NCBI GenBank assembly: GCA_964530215.1
Contig: CAZHAJ010000046.1
Span: forward strand, 1 to 12,302
DNA: 12,302 nt
Direction of reading: 5' to 3'
From: JAAXTT01 sp964530215
GTDB lineage: Bacteria > Bacillota > Desulfotomaculia > Desulfotomaculales > Desulfocucumaceae
This document shows positions 5,762 through 12,076 of this stretch, piece after piece (the stretch's first letter is position 1; each line of letters begins with the position of its first letter). The notes under the pieces are model-generated. The model had not been told where the DNA came from. It was given only the letters and a program-made list of their open reading frames with translations, and ran no database searches. The position numbers were made by a program, and so were the translations under genes.

Positions 5762-6337
5762 ATGAGGGAAAGAATTGTAAAGGGCTTTAAAGATATTGCC
5801 ACTGAGGTGGGTTTCTACCGCGCCACCGTCGACGAATTGTCAGCCCGTACAGGCATCAGTAAAAGGACAATATATCGGTACTTTCGCAGCAAAGAAGAAA
5901 TAATAAGAGCGGTTATCACCGACATTATACAAATCCTCACCGATAAAAACAAGCAATTAATCCACAGGGATAATCCGAAACATAACTTAATTGATTTCAT
6001 TAAAAATGTAACTGAAACTGCCCATGAGATAAATCCTTTGATGATAAACGATCTGCAAAAATATTACGCCTCCGTGTGGCGGGATGTTGAAGCCTACCGC
6101 TCGGATAATATACACCGATTTATTTCCTCCGTTATAAGCGGTAACAATCAAGGACATTTCCGAGAAATCGTACCGGAAATTTTTATCACTGCATTGCTGG
6201 CTTCAATAAGGGAGGTGGTAAACCCTTCCTTCATAATTAAACATGGTTTAACCATCGAGCAAACCATCACAGCACTGTTCGAGATATTTTTGTACGGTAT
6301 CTTTGACGATAAAAAAGATACCACCAAGCTTAAGTAA
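5762..6337 (+). CDS. TetR/AcrR-family transcriptional regulator
   Basis: This is a 191-aa DNA-binding repressor-type protein. Residues 3-47 are a TetR N-terminal domain with the helix-turn-helix at about 24-43 (VDELSARTGISKRTIYRYF), followed by FRSKEEII. The rest is an all-helical ligand-binding and dimerisation domain without recognisable specificity. ATG 5762 has GGGGGGTG about 7 bases upstream. The frame extends 7 codons further up to a GTG overlapping the permease stop, which has no ribosome site. It is the last gene of the exporter operon, 20 bases after the permease, so it most likely senses the exported compound and controls its own operon. E. coli CecR (YbiH) does this for ybhGFSR, though there the regulator comes first. 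The operator is probably in the 1588-1766 region. Confidence 0.92.
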   Translation: MRERIVKGFKDIATEVGFYRATVDELSARTGISKRTIYRYFRSKEEIIRAVITDIIQILTDKNKQLIHRDNPKHNLIDFIKNVTETAHEINPLMINDLQKYYASVWRDVEAYRSDNIHRFISSVISGNNQGHFREIVPEIFITALLASIREVVNPSFIIKHGLTIEQTITALFEIFLYGIFDDKKDTTKLK

Positions 6338-6367
6338 AGAATAAATCAATATGATATATACACAATA

Positions 6368-6399
6368 AAACCGGGTGTGAACAAAATCCCACCCGGTTT
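6368..6399. terminator. Bidirectional rho-independent terminator
   Basis: AAACCGGGTG (6368-6377) pairs perfectly with CACCCGGTTT (6390-6399) around a 12-base loop. On the plus strand the stem ends in TTTCCTTATT; on the minus strand it is followed by TTTTATT. It lies between two converging genes and can end both the exporter operon and the hydrolase transcript. Confidence 0.85.
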
Positions 6400-6409
6400 C
6401 CTTATTAAC

Positions 6410-7036
6410 TTAAGGTATTATTCTGCTGAACCCATAAAAGTGCTCTCCCCAGTAGGGTCCGCTCACAGAGGTCACCTTCACTCCGGAACTGGAAGTGGAG
6501 CTTATAAACATTCCGTTTCCAAGATAAAATCCCGAATGATTTATTGCACCACCACCATGGAAAAATACCAGATCTCCGGGTTTAGCTTCACTTCTGCTGA
6601 TGGGTGTGCCGCTTCTGTATTGTTCTGCGGCAGCCCTGGGCATCTCAATACCGATACTTTTCATTACGTATTTTACGTAACCCGAACAATCAAATCCGTT
6701 GGGTGTTTGCCCACCGTACATATAACGAGTACCTTCCAGTGATCTGGCTAAATCCAATAGACCTTGCAAACGACTTGATCCTCTGGAAACCTGTTCCGCC
6801 GGATTTCCCCCAGTATCATTGGAGATGACTAGCCTCTGTCCCGGATGGATTAGGTTGGAACCTAAAGAGTTCAGCTCTTTTAGTTTATCTACTGTTATGC
6901 CATTTGAAGTTGCTATTTTCCACAAGGAGTCTCCTGATTTAACCTGATAGTATGTATTGGCAAACGCCGGGAATGAAAAACTCATCAAGGTTAAACCAAA
7001 TACAACAGCATAAATGTATATCTTTGCCTTTCCCAA
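6410..7036 (-). CDS. Secreted LysM + NlpC/P60 peptidoglycan hydrolase
   Basis: This 208-aa exported cell-wall endopeptidase has a signal peptide (1-27, KAK then a hydrophobic core, cleavage after AFA), a LysM peptidoglycan-binding domain (about 29-72, YQVKSGDSLWKIA...LIHPGQRLVI), a short linker and an NlpC/P60 domain (about 88-208). The nucleophile is Cys117 (GFDCSGYV) and the base His167 (INHSGFYLGNG). The third polar catalytic position, usually His, Asn or Gln twelve residues after that His, is Ser179 (FISST). NlpC/P60 enzymes cut the stem peptide, commonly gamma-D-Glu to meso-diaminopimelate. The start is TTG 7036: an in-frame TAA lies directly before it and no other start precedes the signal peptide. 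A c-di-AMP riboswitch occupies the leader and a WalR-like box lies upstream, so wall stress and c-di-AMP probably control it. It converges with the exporter operon. Confidence 0.93.
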   Translation of the reverse strand: MGKAKIYIYAVVFGLTLMSFSFPAFANTYYQVKSGDSLWKIATSNGITVDKLKELNSLGSNLIHPGQRLVISNDTGGNPAEQVSRGSSRLQGLLDLARSLEGTRYMYGGQTPNGFDCSGYVKYVMKSIGIEMPRAAAEQYRSGTPISRSEAKPGDLVFFHGGGAINHSGFYLGNGMFISSTSSSGVKVTSVSGPYWGEHFYGFSRIIP

Positions 7037-7052
7037 TTAAACCCCACTTTCC

Positions 7053-7160
7053 ACACCTGCGGAGTTAGCTGCCGGGTTAGGACCGAAAGATAGCCCTTTG
7101 TCATAAAGACAATTCACCCCAAACTAATGGTTCCCCCACTCTCTTTAAGAGATTCGGTGC
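7053..7160 (-). promoter_or_regulatory. Cyclic di-AMP riboswitch (ydaO/yuaA class)
   Basis: Read on the minus strand, the leader carries the conserved blocks of the ydaO/yuaA aptamer in order: CACCGAATC, a small hairpin (CTCTTAAAGAGAG), GGGGGAACC, TTTGGGGTGAA, a peripheral hairpin (TTGTC...GACAA, 7112-7098), GGGCTATCTTTCGGTCC, and GGCAGCTAACTCCGCAGG. P1 closes as GCACC (7160-7156) with GGTGT (7057-7053). The class binds c-di-AMP and usually switches off wall hydrolases and osmolyte genes, which fits the LysM/NlpC gene downstream. Only 16 bases separate P1 from the TTG start and no terminator hairpin follows, so control is probably at translation. Confidence 0.9.
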
Positions 7161-7170
7161 TTATAACTTT

Positions 7171-7199
7171 ATTTTAATCTATTTAGTTGTCTGACCAGT
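7171..7199 (-). promoter_or_regulatory. Promoter candidate for the riboswitch-hydrolase transcript
   Basis: The minus-strand -10 candidate TAAAAT (7176-7171) would start RNA near 7164, just before the 5' strand of the aptamer's P1 at 7160. The matching -35 position (7199-7194, ACTGGT) is a poor match, as in activator-dependent promoters, and the WalR-like box lies immediately upstream. The fit to the aptamer edge supports it; the hexamers alone are weak. Confidence 0.4.
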
Positions 7200-7206
7200 C
7201 ACCTCC

Positions 7207-7223
7207 TTAACATAATTTTAACA
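7207..7223 (-). promoter_or_regulatory. WalR-like binding box upstream of the hydrolase
   Basis: The minus strand reads TGTTAA-AATTA-TGTTAA, a perfect match to the published WalR (YycF) consensus TGTWAH-N5-TGTWAH. WalRK in Firmicutes controls wall hydrolases, many of them LysM or NlpC/P60 proteins like the gene downstream. The box lies about 30 bases upstream of the -10 candidate, a usual place for activation. The motif is AT-rich and short, so binding is inferred. Confidence 0.5.
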
Positions 7224-7368
7224 CTCACTTAAAATAATACTAAAAATATCGTACTTTGCCCAGTAATTAAATGGTATTTGAGGTTTTATGTGGTATTTAA
7301 GTGTAAAAAATTTATAAAGTCCCAATAAATCCTAAGTGCAAATAATACCGAAACTGTGAGCAACATAT
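7224..7368. other. AT-rich intergenic stretch, nothing recognised
   Basis: No coding frame with a ribosome site, no stable hairpin and no RNA gene was seen here. A 26-codon minus-strand frame near 7365 has no ribosome site. It lies between the regulatory region of the hydrolase and the dispersed repeat. Confidence 0.5.
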
Positions 7369-7400
7369 AATTTCAGAGGAATACAGAAGTCAGAAGCCAG
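7369..7400. repeat. Right copy of the inverted intergenic repeat
   Basis: GGAATACAGAAGTCAG (7378-7393) is the exact reverse complement of bases 1-16, and AATTTCAG (7369-7376) matches 17-24 with a one-base offset. The copy continues with an internal near-tandem (CAGAAGT, CAGAAGC, CAGAA at 7384-7402). The two copies bracket the accessory-looking part of the window in opposite orientation. Confidence 0.6.
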
Positions 7401-7447
7401 AATTTAGAGAAGTGACTTTCTGTCAATCGGTGGGGTAGACCTCACAA

Positions 7448-7517
7448 ATGGAGAGTAAATAAAACCAGCGGTGGCTGACTACATAATCAACCACCGCTGG
7501 TTCTATTTATTCTCCAT
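7448..7517 (-). terminator. Long-stem terminator at the end of the coaBC operon
   Basis: CCACCGCTGGTT (7491-7502) pairs perfectly with AACCAGCGGTGG (7463-7474) around a 16-base loop. With one A-C mismatch and one G-U the arms extend to 27 bases (7448-7474 with 7491-7517), so the outer part of the stem includes the last four codons and stop of coaBC. On the minus strand the 12-bp core is followed by TTTTATTTA, so the core alone is a strong rho-independent terminator. Confidence 0.85.
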
Positions 7518-8711
7518 ATCTCTTATTTCTAAAACAGCATCCATTATCTTATGAGCCACTGCCAGTTTACTCATTATGGGCAATGACTCCACTGCCCCAT
7601 TTTTATAAAAAAGCTTTACTACATTGGTATCTGTACCAAAACCTGCACCGGTTACCGTTATATCATTGGCCACCAATAAATCTATCTTTTTGCTTATTAG
7701 CTTCTGTCTGGCATTGTCGTCAAGAGACTGAGTCTCTGCAGCAAAACCTACTAAAGTAACATCCTCCCTCTTTTTACTTCCCAATTCCTTTAATATATCG
7801 GGGTTTCTGATTAATTTTAACGTCATGAAGTCATCATTTTTTTTGATTTTTTGCTCTTCTGTCCTTTGACACCTATAATCTGCCACCGCTGCAGCCTTGA
7901 TAACCACTTGACTATGGGGATAGTGTGTCATCACCGCCTGCTGCATTTCCAAAGCTGATTCCACCAAAACCAATTTAACTCCTGCAGGAATATCGGAAAA
8001 TTCAACGGTTGAAACCAAAATCACTTCGGCACCCCTTGATGCGGCAGCTTTGGATAGAGCATACCCCATTTTGCCGGTGCTTCGGTTTGATATATATCTA
8101 ACCGGATCGATTGGCTCTCTGGTACCCCCCGCTGTCACCAGCACTGTGATACCTTTCAAATCACGGGTTTCACCCAACATCTCGTTAATAGCTTCTATAA
8201 TAACCTTATTATCTGCCAGTCTACCTTTCCCGTAGTGACCACAAGCAACACTGCCGATTTCCGGTTCTACAAATCGATATCCGTAGTCCTTCAGTCTAGA
8301 AATGCTGTCTTGGACGGCCGGGTTTGCATACATGTTTACATTCATTGCAGGACAAATAAGCACCGGACAAACTGCAGCCAAAACTGAAGTGGTAAGCAAA
8401 TCGTCTGCAATGCCATGAGCTAACTTGCCCAGCACATTGGCAGTGGCAGGTGCCAATACCATAAGATCTGCCGATGTTGCCAGTTCAATATGGGGTATTT
8501 TAAACTCATGGGAAGAAGAAAAAAGATCGGTATATACATTATTCTTCGTTAGAGTCTCGAAAGTAGCGGACCCGACGAATTCTAACGCCGACCCAGTCAT
8601 AATGGTATGGATTGATGCCCCCATACCGGTGAGTTTACTTGCCAAATCAGCAACTTTATAAGCTGCGATACCTCCAGCAACCCCAAGGGTTATGGATTTA
8701 CCATCAATCAT
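7503..8711 (-). CDS. coaBC: Bifunctional phosphopantothenoylcysteine decarboxylase / phosphopantothenate-cysteine ligase
   Basis: CoaBC joins cysteine to 4'-phosphopantothenate (CTP-dependent, CoaB half) and decarboxylates the product to 4'-phosphopantetheine (FMN-dependent, CoaC half) in coenzyme A synthesis. It is 402 aa, normal for the fusion. The CoaC half (about 1-180) shows the flavin-fold start GVAGGIAAYK, catalytic His74 (IPHIELA), the PAMNVNMY motif (about 121-128) and Cys157 (SVACGHYGKGRLAD). The CoaB half (about 188-400) shows VLVTAGGTREPIDPVRYISNRSTGKMG and AAAVADYR...KIKK. I chose ATG 8711 because MIDGKSITLGVAGG matches the family N-terminus; a GTG two codons upstream (8717) is the alternative, and neither has a strong ribosome site. 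It follows rpoZ closely and is last in the operon. In many Firmicutes priA comes next; here the cluster ends instead. Confidence 0.97.
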   Translation of the reverse strand: MIDGKSITLGVAGGIAAYKVADLASKLTGMGASIHTIMTGSALEFVGSATFETLTKNNVYTDLFSSSHEFKIPHIELATSADLMVLAPATANVLGKLAHGIADDLLTTSVLAAVCPVLICPAMNVNMYANPAVQDSISRLKDYGYRFVEPEIGSVACGHYGKGRLADNKVIIEAINEMLGETRDLKGITVLVTAGGTREPIDPVRYISNRSTGKMGYALSKAAASRGAEVILVSTVEFSDIPAGVKLVLVESALEMQQAVMTHYPHSQVVIKAAAVADYRCQRTEEQKIKKNDDFMTLKLIRNPDILKELGSKKREDVTLVGFAAETQSLDDNARQKLISKKIDLLVANDITVTGAGFGTDTNVVKLFYKNGAVESLPIMSKLAVAHKIMDAVLEIRDMENK

Positions 8712-8722
8712 AGACACTCAAC

Positions 8723-8944
8723 TCACTTAATACCTTCTTGTTTTGTTCGCTGATAGGTAACTTTACCCCCGGCAATTTCCCTGAGAGCTTCGGTTACCGG
8801 CTTACCTATTGCCTTGCTGTCTTCGTCATCGTAGTCTTCCCTTTTTTCGGTTAACATTCTTGCTCTTTTAGCAGACAAGACCACTAAGGTATAGCGACTG
8901 TCAACTTTACTCATTAACTCATCAAGGGTAATATCCTGAATCAT
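8723..8944 (-). CDS. rpoZ: DNA-directed RNA polymerase omega subunit
   Basis: Omega is the smallest core subunit of RNA polymerase and helps fold and hold beta-prime. At 73 aa it is the usual length for Firmicutes. The family pattern is clear: a first conserved stretch with SRYTLVVLSAKRAR (about 16-29) and a second with SKAIGKPVTEALREIAGGKV (about 43-62). ATG 8944 has GGAGG a few bases upstream. It sits between gmk and coaBC, the standard order in Firmicutes, with 11 bases to the coaBC ATG, so the two are cotranscribed and probably coupled. The gap of about 35 bases to gmk holds only its ribosome site. Confidence 0.95.
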   Translation of the reverse strand: MIQDITLDELMSKVDSRYTLVVLSAKRARMLTEKREDYDDEDSKAIGKPVTEALREIAGGKVTYQRTKQEGIK

Positions 8945-8979
8945 AGGACCTCCAGTTAATACTTTATATAAAATTTAAT

Positions 8980-9609
8980 CTATTTCCAATCATTGGGCAG
9001 CTTAAAACGATTTGTCCTTAATTGCTCTGCTTTGATTATACTCTTAACATCATTAACGGCATCCTCAAGCCCATCATTAATTACTACAAAGTCATATTCC
9101 GGGATATAGGCCAGTTCGGTATCTACCCAGTTCATTCTTTTCTCAATTTCATCCAGACTATCAGTATTTCTGTCTATAAGCCTTCTTTTCAGCAATTGCC
9201 TTGTGGGTGGAAGAATAAAAATTAACACAGCTTCCGGGAAGCTCTTTTTAACTGAAATACCACCTTGCACATCTATTTCCAAAATTACATTTTTACCCTG
9301 TTCCAGGGAATGCATCACACCAGCCGCGGGAGTACCGTATTTATAACCGTAAATAGGGGCCCATTCCAAAAAGCCACCTTTGCTGATGGTGTCTTCAAAC
9401 TCCTCCGGATACATGAAGAAATAATCTCTGCCATCCACCTCCCCGGGTCTTGGGGGTCTTGTGGTGGCTGAGACAGAAAGCTCCATCTTTAAATGGGAAC
9501 AATTGTTTAATAGCCTCTGACATATAGTCCCTTTACCTGAACCCGAAGGACCAGATATTAATAACAGCATTCCCTTTTTAGTATCACTGGTCTTGGGAAT
9601 CTTCAACAT
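8980..9609 (-). CDS. gmk: Guanylate kinase
   Basis: Gmk phosphorylates GMP to GDP with ATP in the cytoplasm, the step needed for GTP and for recycling (p)ppGpp-related nucleotides. At 209 aa it is the normal size. The P-loop is GPSGSGKGT (20-28). The GMP-binding region has SATTRPPRPGEVDGRDYFF, and a lid region with RLIDRNTDSLDEIEKR follows. The start ATG 9609 lies inside the end of remA (26-base overlap), giving a 13-residue N-terminal extension before GMLLLISGPSG. An inner ATG 13 codons later matches the usual length of the N-terminus but has its purine run directly against it, so the upstream start is preferred. remA-gmk-rpoZ-coaBC is a common Firmicute order. Confidence 0.96.
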   Translation of the reverse strand: MLKIPKTSDTKKGMLLLISGPSGSGKGTICQRLLNNCSHLKMELSVSATTRPPRPGEVDGRDYFFMYPEEFEDTISKGGFLEWAPIYGYKYGTPAAGVMHSLEQGKNVILEIDVQGGISVKKSFPEAVLIFILPPTRQLLKRRLIDRNTDSLDEIEKRMNWVDTELAYIPEYDFVVINDGLEDAVNDVKSIIKAEQLRTNRFKLPNDWK

Positions 9610-9862
9610 GATGGGAAGCCTCTTTGCCCACTAAACGATTGGCCACTGTTTCAGGCTGTACCGCTGACAATATGACATGGTCACTGTCAGTAATTATAAC
9701 TGCTCTAGTTCTGCGGCCGTATGTTGCATCCACAAGCATTCCCCGTTCTCTGGCCTCGGTAATAATTCTTTTTATTGGAGCAGATTCCGGGCTAACAATA
9801 GAAATAATCCTATTTGCTGAAACAATATTGCCGAAACCGATGTTAATTAATTTAATATCCAA
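9584..9862 (-). CDS. remA: Extracellular matrix regulator RemA family (DUF370)
   Basis: RemA is a small DNA-binding protein that in Bacillus subtilis activates biofilm matrix and osmoprotection operons and wraps DNA as an oligomer. This 92-aa protein matches the family well over about 1-80: MDIKLINIGFGNIVSANRIISIVSPESAPIKR, then DATYGRRTRAVIITDSDHVILSAVQPETVANR. The basic RGRR-type patch here is YGRRTRAV, the likely DNA-contact surface. The start is TTG 9862, with AAGGAGG 7 bases upstream and no competing ATG. The C-terminal tail (EASHHVEDSQDQ) is acidic and variable, and its end overlaps gmk. The position between yicC and gmk is conserved in Clostridia and Bacilli. The role in this organism is inferred from the family. 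Confidence 0.95.
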   Translation of the reverse strand: MDIKLINIGFGNIVSANRIISIVSPESAPIKRIITEARERGMLVDATYGRRTRAVIITDSDHVILSAVQPETVANRLVGKEASHHVEDSQDQ

Positions 9863-9900
9863 AGTGTTACCTCCTTATATTACCCGGTCTCAATGGTCTA

Positions 9901-10794
9901 CTATTCTAAATTTTGAATTTGTTCCCTTATTTTTTCTAACTCGCTTTTAACTTCAACCACTAAATTACTAATCTTCAGATCACTTGATTTAGAAGAAATT
10001 GTATTAATCTCCCGATTCATTTCCTGTATAATAAAGTCCAATTTTCTTCCTGAAGGCTCTTCCTGTTGAAAAGTTTCTTCAGCCTGATTAATATGACTTT
10101 GCAGTCGAACAACCTCTTCCGTTATGCTGGATTTCTCTGCAAATAATGTTGCCTCCGCCATAATCCTGTTGATATCCAAAGTTGAGTCCTCAAGCCATTC
10201 CGCAAGCCTGTTTTTTAATCTGGTCTGATATTCCTCTACAACAACCGGAGCACGGGAATCTATCTCTGCGGTAAACCCTCTTATTTTTTCCAGCCTTAAT
10301 ATTAAATCCTGTTTTAGACGTTCACCTTCGAGGATCCTCATTTCCGTCAATTCACTCAAAGCCATACTGAAAGCTTCTTCCACAATAGGCCATAAAAGCT
10401 CGGCATCTTCTGTTGGAATTTCTATTTCAACCACACCAGGCAGAGCCAGTATGTGATCTGCGGAAACCGAATCCACGAACTGCAGATCAACAAGCAATTC
10501 TTCTATTGAATTATAATACGATGTGGCCAATGCTTTGTCAACTTTAACAGTGGGAATCTGCTCCTCCAGCTGCTCCAGTGAAACAAAACCATCAACTCTG
10601 CCCCTGGCTACCTCTTTCATAATTAAGCGCTTAATTTTTTCTTCCAATACAAAAAGATGCTTGGGCATCCTAAGAACAACTTCCGCAAAACGATGATTCA
10701 CTGACTTTATTTCCACTGAAATTCTTTTACCTTGGCCCACAGCTTCTCCCCGTCCGTAACCGGTCATGCTTCTGGACAAACCATCATCACTCAT
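9901..10794 (-). CDS. yicC: YicC/YloC family endoribonuclease
   Basis: This 297-aa protein belongs to the YicC/YloC family, members of which have been reported as endoribonucleases acting on RNA, including small RNAs; the physiological role in Clostridia is not settled. The family start SMTGYGRGEA is at residues 9-18, followed by EIKSVNHRFAEVVLRMP. The conserved C-terminal region has GRKLDFIIQEMNREINTISSKSSD, and long coiled-coil-prone helices lie between. ATG 10794 lies one base after the aminotransferase stop, so translation is probably coupled; no strong ribosome site precedes it. An inner ATG at MTGYGRG (residue 10) is an alternative start. The order yicC-remA-gmk-rpoZ is common in Firmicutes and suggests shared expression with transcription and nucleotide genes. 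Confidence 0.95.
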   Translation of the reverse strand: MSDDGLSRSMTGYGRGEAVGQGKRISVEIKSVNHRFAEVVLRMPKHLFVLEEKIKRLIMKEVARGRVDGFVSLEQLEEQIPTVKVDKALATSYYNSIEELLVDLQFVDSVSADHILALPGVVEIEIPTEDAELLWPIVEEAFSMALSELTEMRILEGERLKQDLILRLEKIRGFTAEIDSRAPVVVEEYQTRLKNRLAEWLEDSTLDINRIMAEATLFAEKSSITEEVVRLQSHINQAEETFQQEEPSGRKLDFIIQEMNREINTISSKSSDLKISNLVVEVKSELEKIREQIQNLE

Positions 10795-10795
10795 T

Positions 10796-11992
10796 TCACT
10801 TTAAATTATCGATAAGGTTTTGAATCCTGTCCATTCCGTCAACTATTCTATCCATAGAGGTGGCATAGGATAACCTTAGGCAGCAATCATCCCCAAATGC
10901 CACACCAGGTACCACTGCTACATGGGCTTCCTCCAGCAATATGGCAGCCAAATCCTGTGCACCGTTTATCTGCCTGCCGTTATGCTTCAGACCTATTAAT
11001 TTTCCTATATCAGGGAAAAGGTAAAACGCCCCCCCCGGTCTTGTACAGAAAACTCCGGGCATAGAATTCAGCCTGTCCAGCATATAATTTCTTCGCTTTG
11101 CAAATTCCTTGGTCATCTCAGACAATGGTTCCTGCGTTCCCACCAAAGCAGCAACACTTGCCGCTTGGGCAATGGAGGTGGGGTTAGAGGTGGAATGACT
11201 CTGCAAGTCAGCCATTGCCTTAGCTATCTTAGGAGAAGCTGCAGCATATCCGATACGCCAACCGGTCATAGCATATGCTTTCGACACACCGTTAATTACC
11301 ACCGTTAATTCCTGAAGTTCTTTGCTCAAGGAAGCAATACTGATATGCTCCACATCGTCATAAACCAGCTTCTCGTATATTTCGTCAGAAATAATACCTA
11401 TACCATGCTCCAGCAGTATTTCACCAAGGGCTTCCAGTTCCCTGCGGGAATAAACTCCCCCAGTGGGATTACTGGGACTGTTTATTATTATCAGTTTCGT
11501 TCTTGGGGTAATCTTTTCCCTCAACTCTTGGGGAGTAACTTTAAATCCGTTTTCAGACTTGGTCTTAATAACTACCGGCTCTCCGCCCGCCAGCTTAATC
11601 TGTTCCAAATAACTTACCCAATAGGGTGCGGGGAGTATTACCTCGTCTCCCTCCTGACAAAGCACCTGAAATGCATTATACAACGAATGCTTTGCCCCTG
11701 CAGACACAACAATCTGAGAAGGTTGATACTCCAAACCGTTGTCTGCTCTAAATTTCTCTGCAATGGCAACTTTCAATTCTTCTGTACCGGTCACCGGTGT
11801 ATATTTTGTCATGCCCCTTTGAATTGCTGCAATTGCAGCTTGCTTAATATGATCCGGAGTATCGAAATCCGGCTCACCAACTCCAAAATTTACTACATCC
11901 TTCCCCTCAGATATCATTCCTTTGGCTTTAGCGTCAATGGAAAGGGTTGGTGACGGACTTATACTCTCCGCTCTTTTTGCCAAACTAATCAC
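10796..11992 (-). CDS. PLP-dependent class I aminotransferase, aspartate aminotransferase-like
   Basis: This 398-aa fold-type I aminotransferase of subgroup I-beta is close to the Bacillus/Thermus type aspartate aminotransferases, which move the amino group between aspartate and 2-oxoglutarate; some members also use prephenate. The PLP-binding Lys is K238 in GVSKAYAMTGWRIGY. The ring-binding Asp203 and Tyr206 are in SDEIYEK, Asn175 is in NSPSNPTGG, and the substrate-carboxylate Arg is in CCLRLSYA near the C-terminus. YTPVTGTEELK near residue 64-74 is also typical. The start is GTG 11992 with GGGAG 8-9 bases upstream. It may feed aspartate for lysine and diaminopimelate synthesis next to dapF, but substrate choice cannot be fixed by sequence. 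A promoter candidate lies at 12025-12053 and yicC follows after one base. Confidence 0.93.
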   Translation of the reverse strand: MISLAKRAESISPSPTLSIDAKAKGMISEGKDVVNFGVGEPDFDTPDHIKQAAIAAIQRGMTKYTPVTGTEELKVAIAEKFRADNGLEYQPSQIVVSAGAKHSLYNAFQVLCQEGDEVILPAPYWVSYLEQIKLAGGEPVVIKTKSENGFKVTPQELREKITPRTKLIIINSPSNPTGGVYSRRELEALGEILLEHGIGIISDEIYEKLVYDDVEHISIASLSKELQELTVVINGVSKAYAMTGWRIGYAAASPKIAKAMADLQSHSTSNPTSIAQAASVAALVGTQEPLSEMTKEFAKRRNYMLDRLNSMPGVFCTRPGGAFYLFPDIGKLIGLKHNGRQINGAQDLAAILLEEAHVAVVPGVAFGDDCCLRLSYATSMDRIVDGMDRIQNLIDNLK

Positions 11993-12024
11993 AAATATCT
12001 CTCCCTTTGAACATGCAACCCATA

Positions 12025-12053
12025 TATATTGATGGTTACAGTTATTGTTTCAA
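12025..12053 (-). promoter_or_regulatory. Promoter candidate for the aminotransferase-to-coaBC operon
   Basis: On the minus strand TTGAAA (12053-12048) is followed after 17 bases by AATATA (12030-12025). Transcription would begin near 12018, leaving about 26 bases before the GTG start, room for the ribosome site. It lies in the 84-base gap after dapF, so the housekeeping genes may have their own promoter besides read-through. Confidence 0.4.
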
Positions 12054-12076
12054 TAAATAAGTTTTTCGCCACTGTT

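Noticed and set aside
6377..6742. Plus-strand frame of 121 codons antisense to the hydrolase
   Set aside because: It begins inside the terminator hairpin and lies antisense to a gene with clear LysM and NlpC/P60 motifs.
7195..7210. Strong AAGGAGGTGA-like ribosome site on the minus strand upstream of the riboswitch
   Set aside because: No coding frame follows: the possible starts nearby read only a few codons before a stop. It is probably chance overlap with the TGTTAA box, or a relic.
11345..11953. Long plus-strand open frame (202 codons) antisense to the aminotransferase gene
   Set aside because: It lies wholly within a strongly conserved aminotransferase gene on the other strand, and its product (rich in C, H, N and L runs) looks like a shadow translation with no recognised motif.
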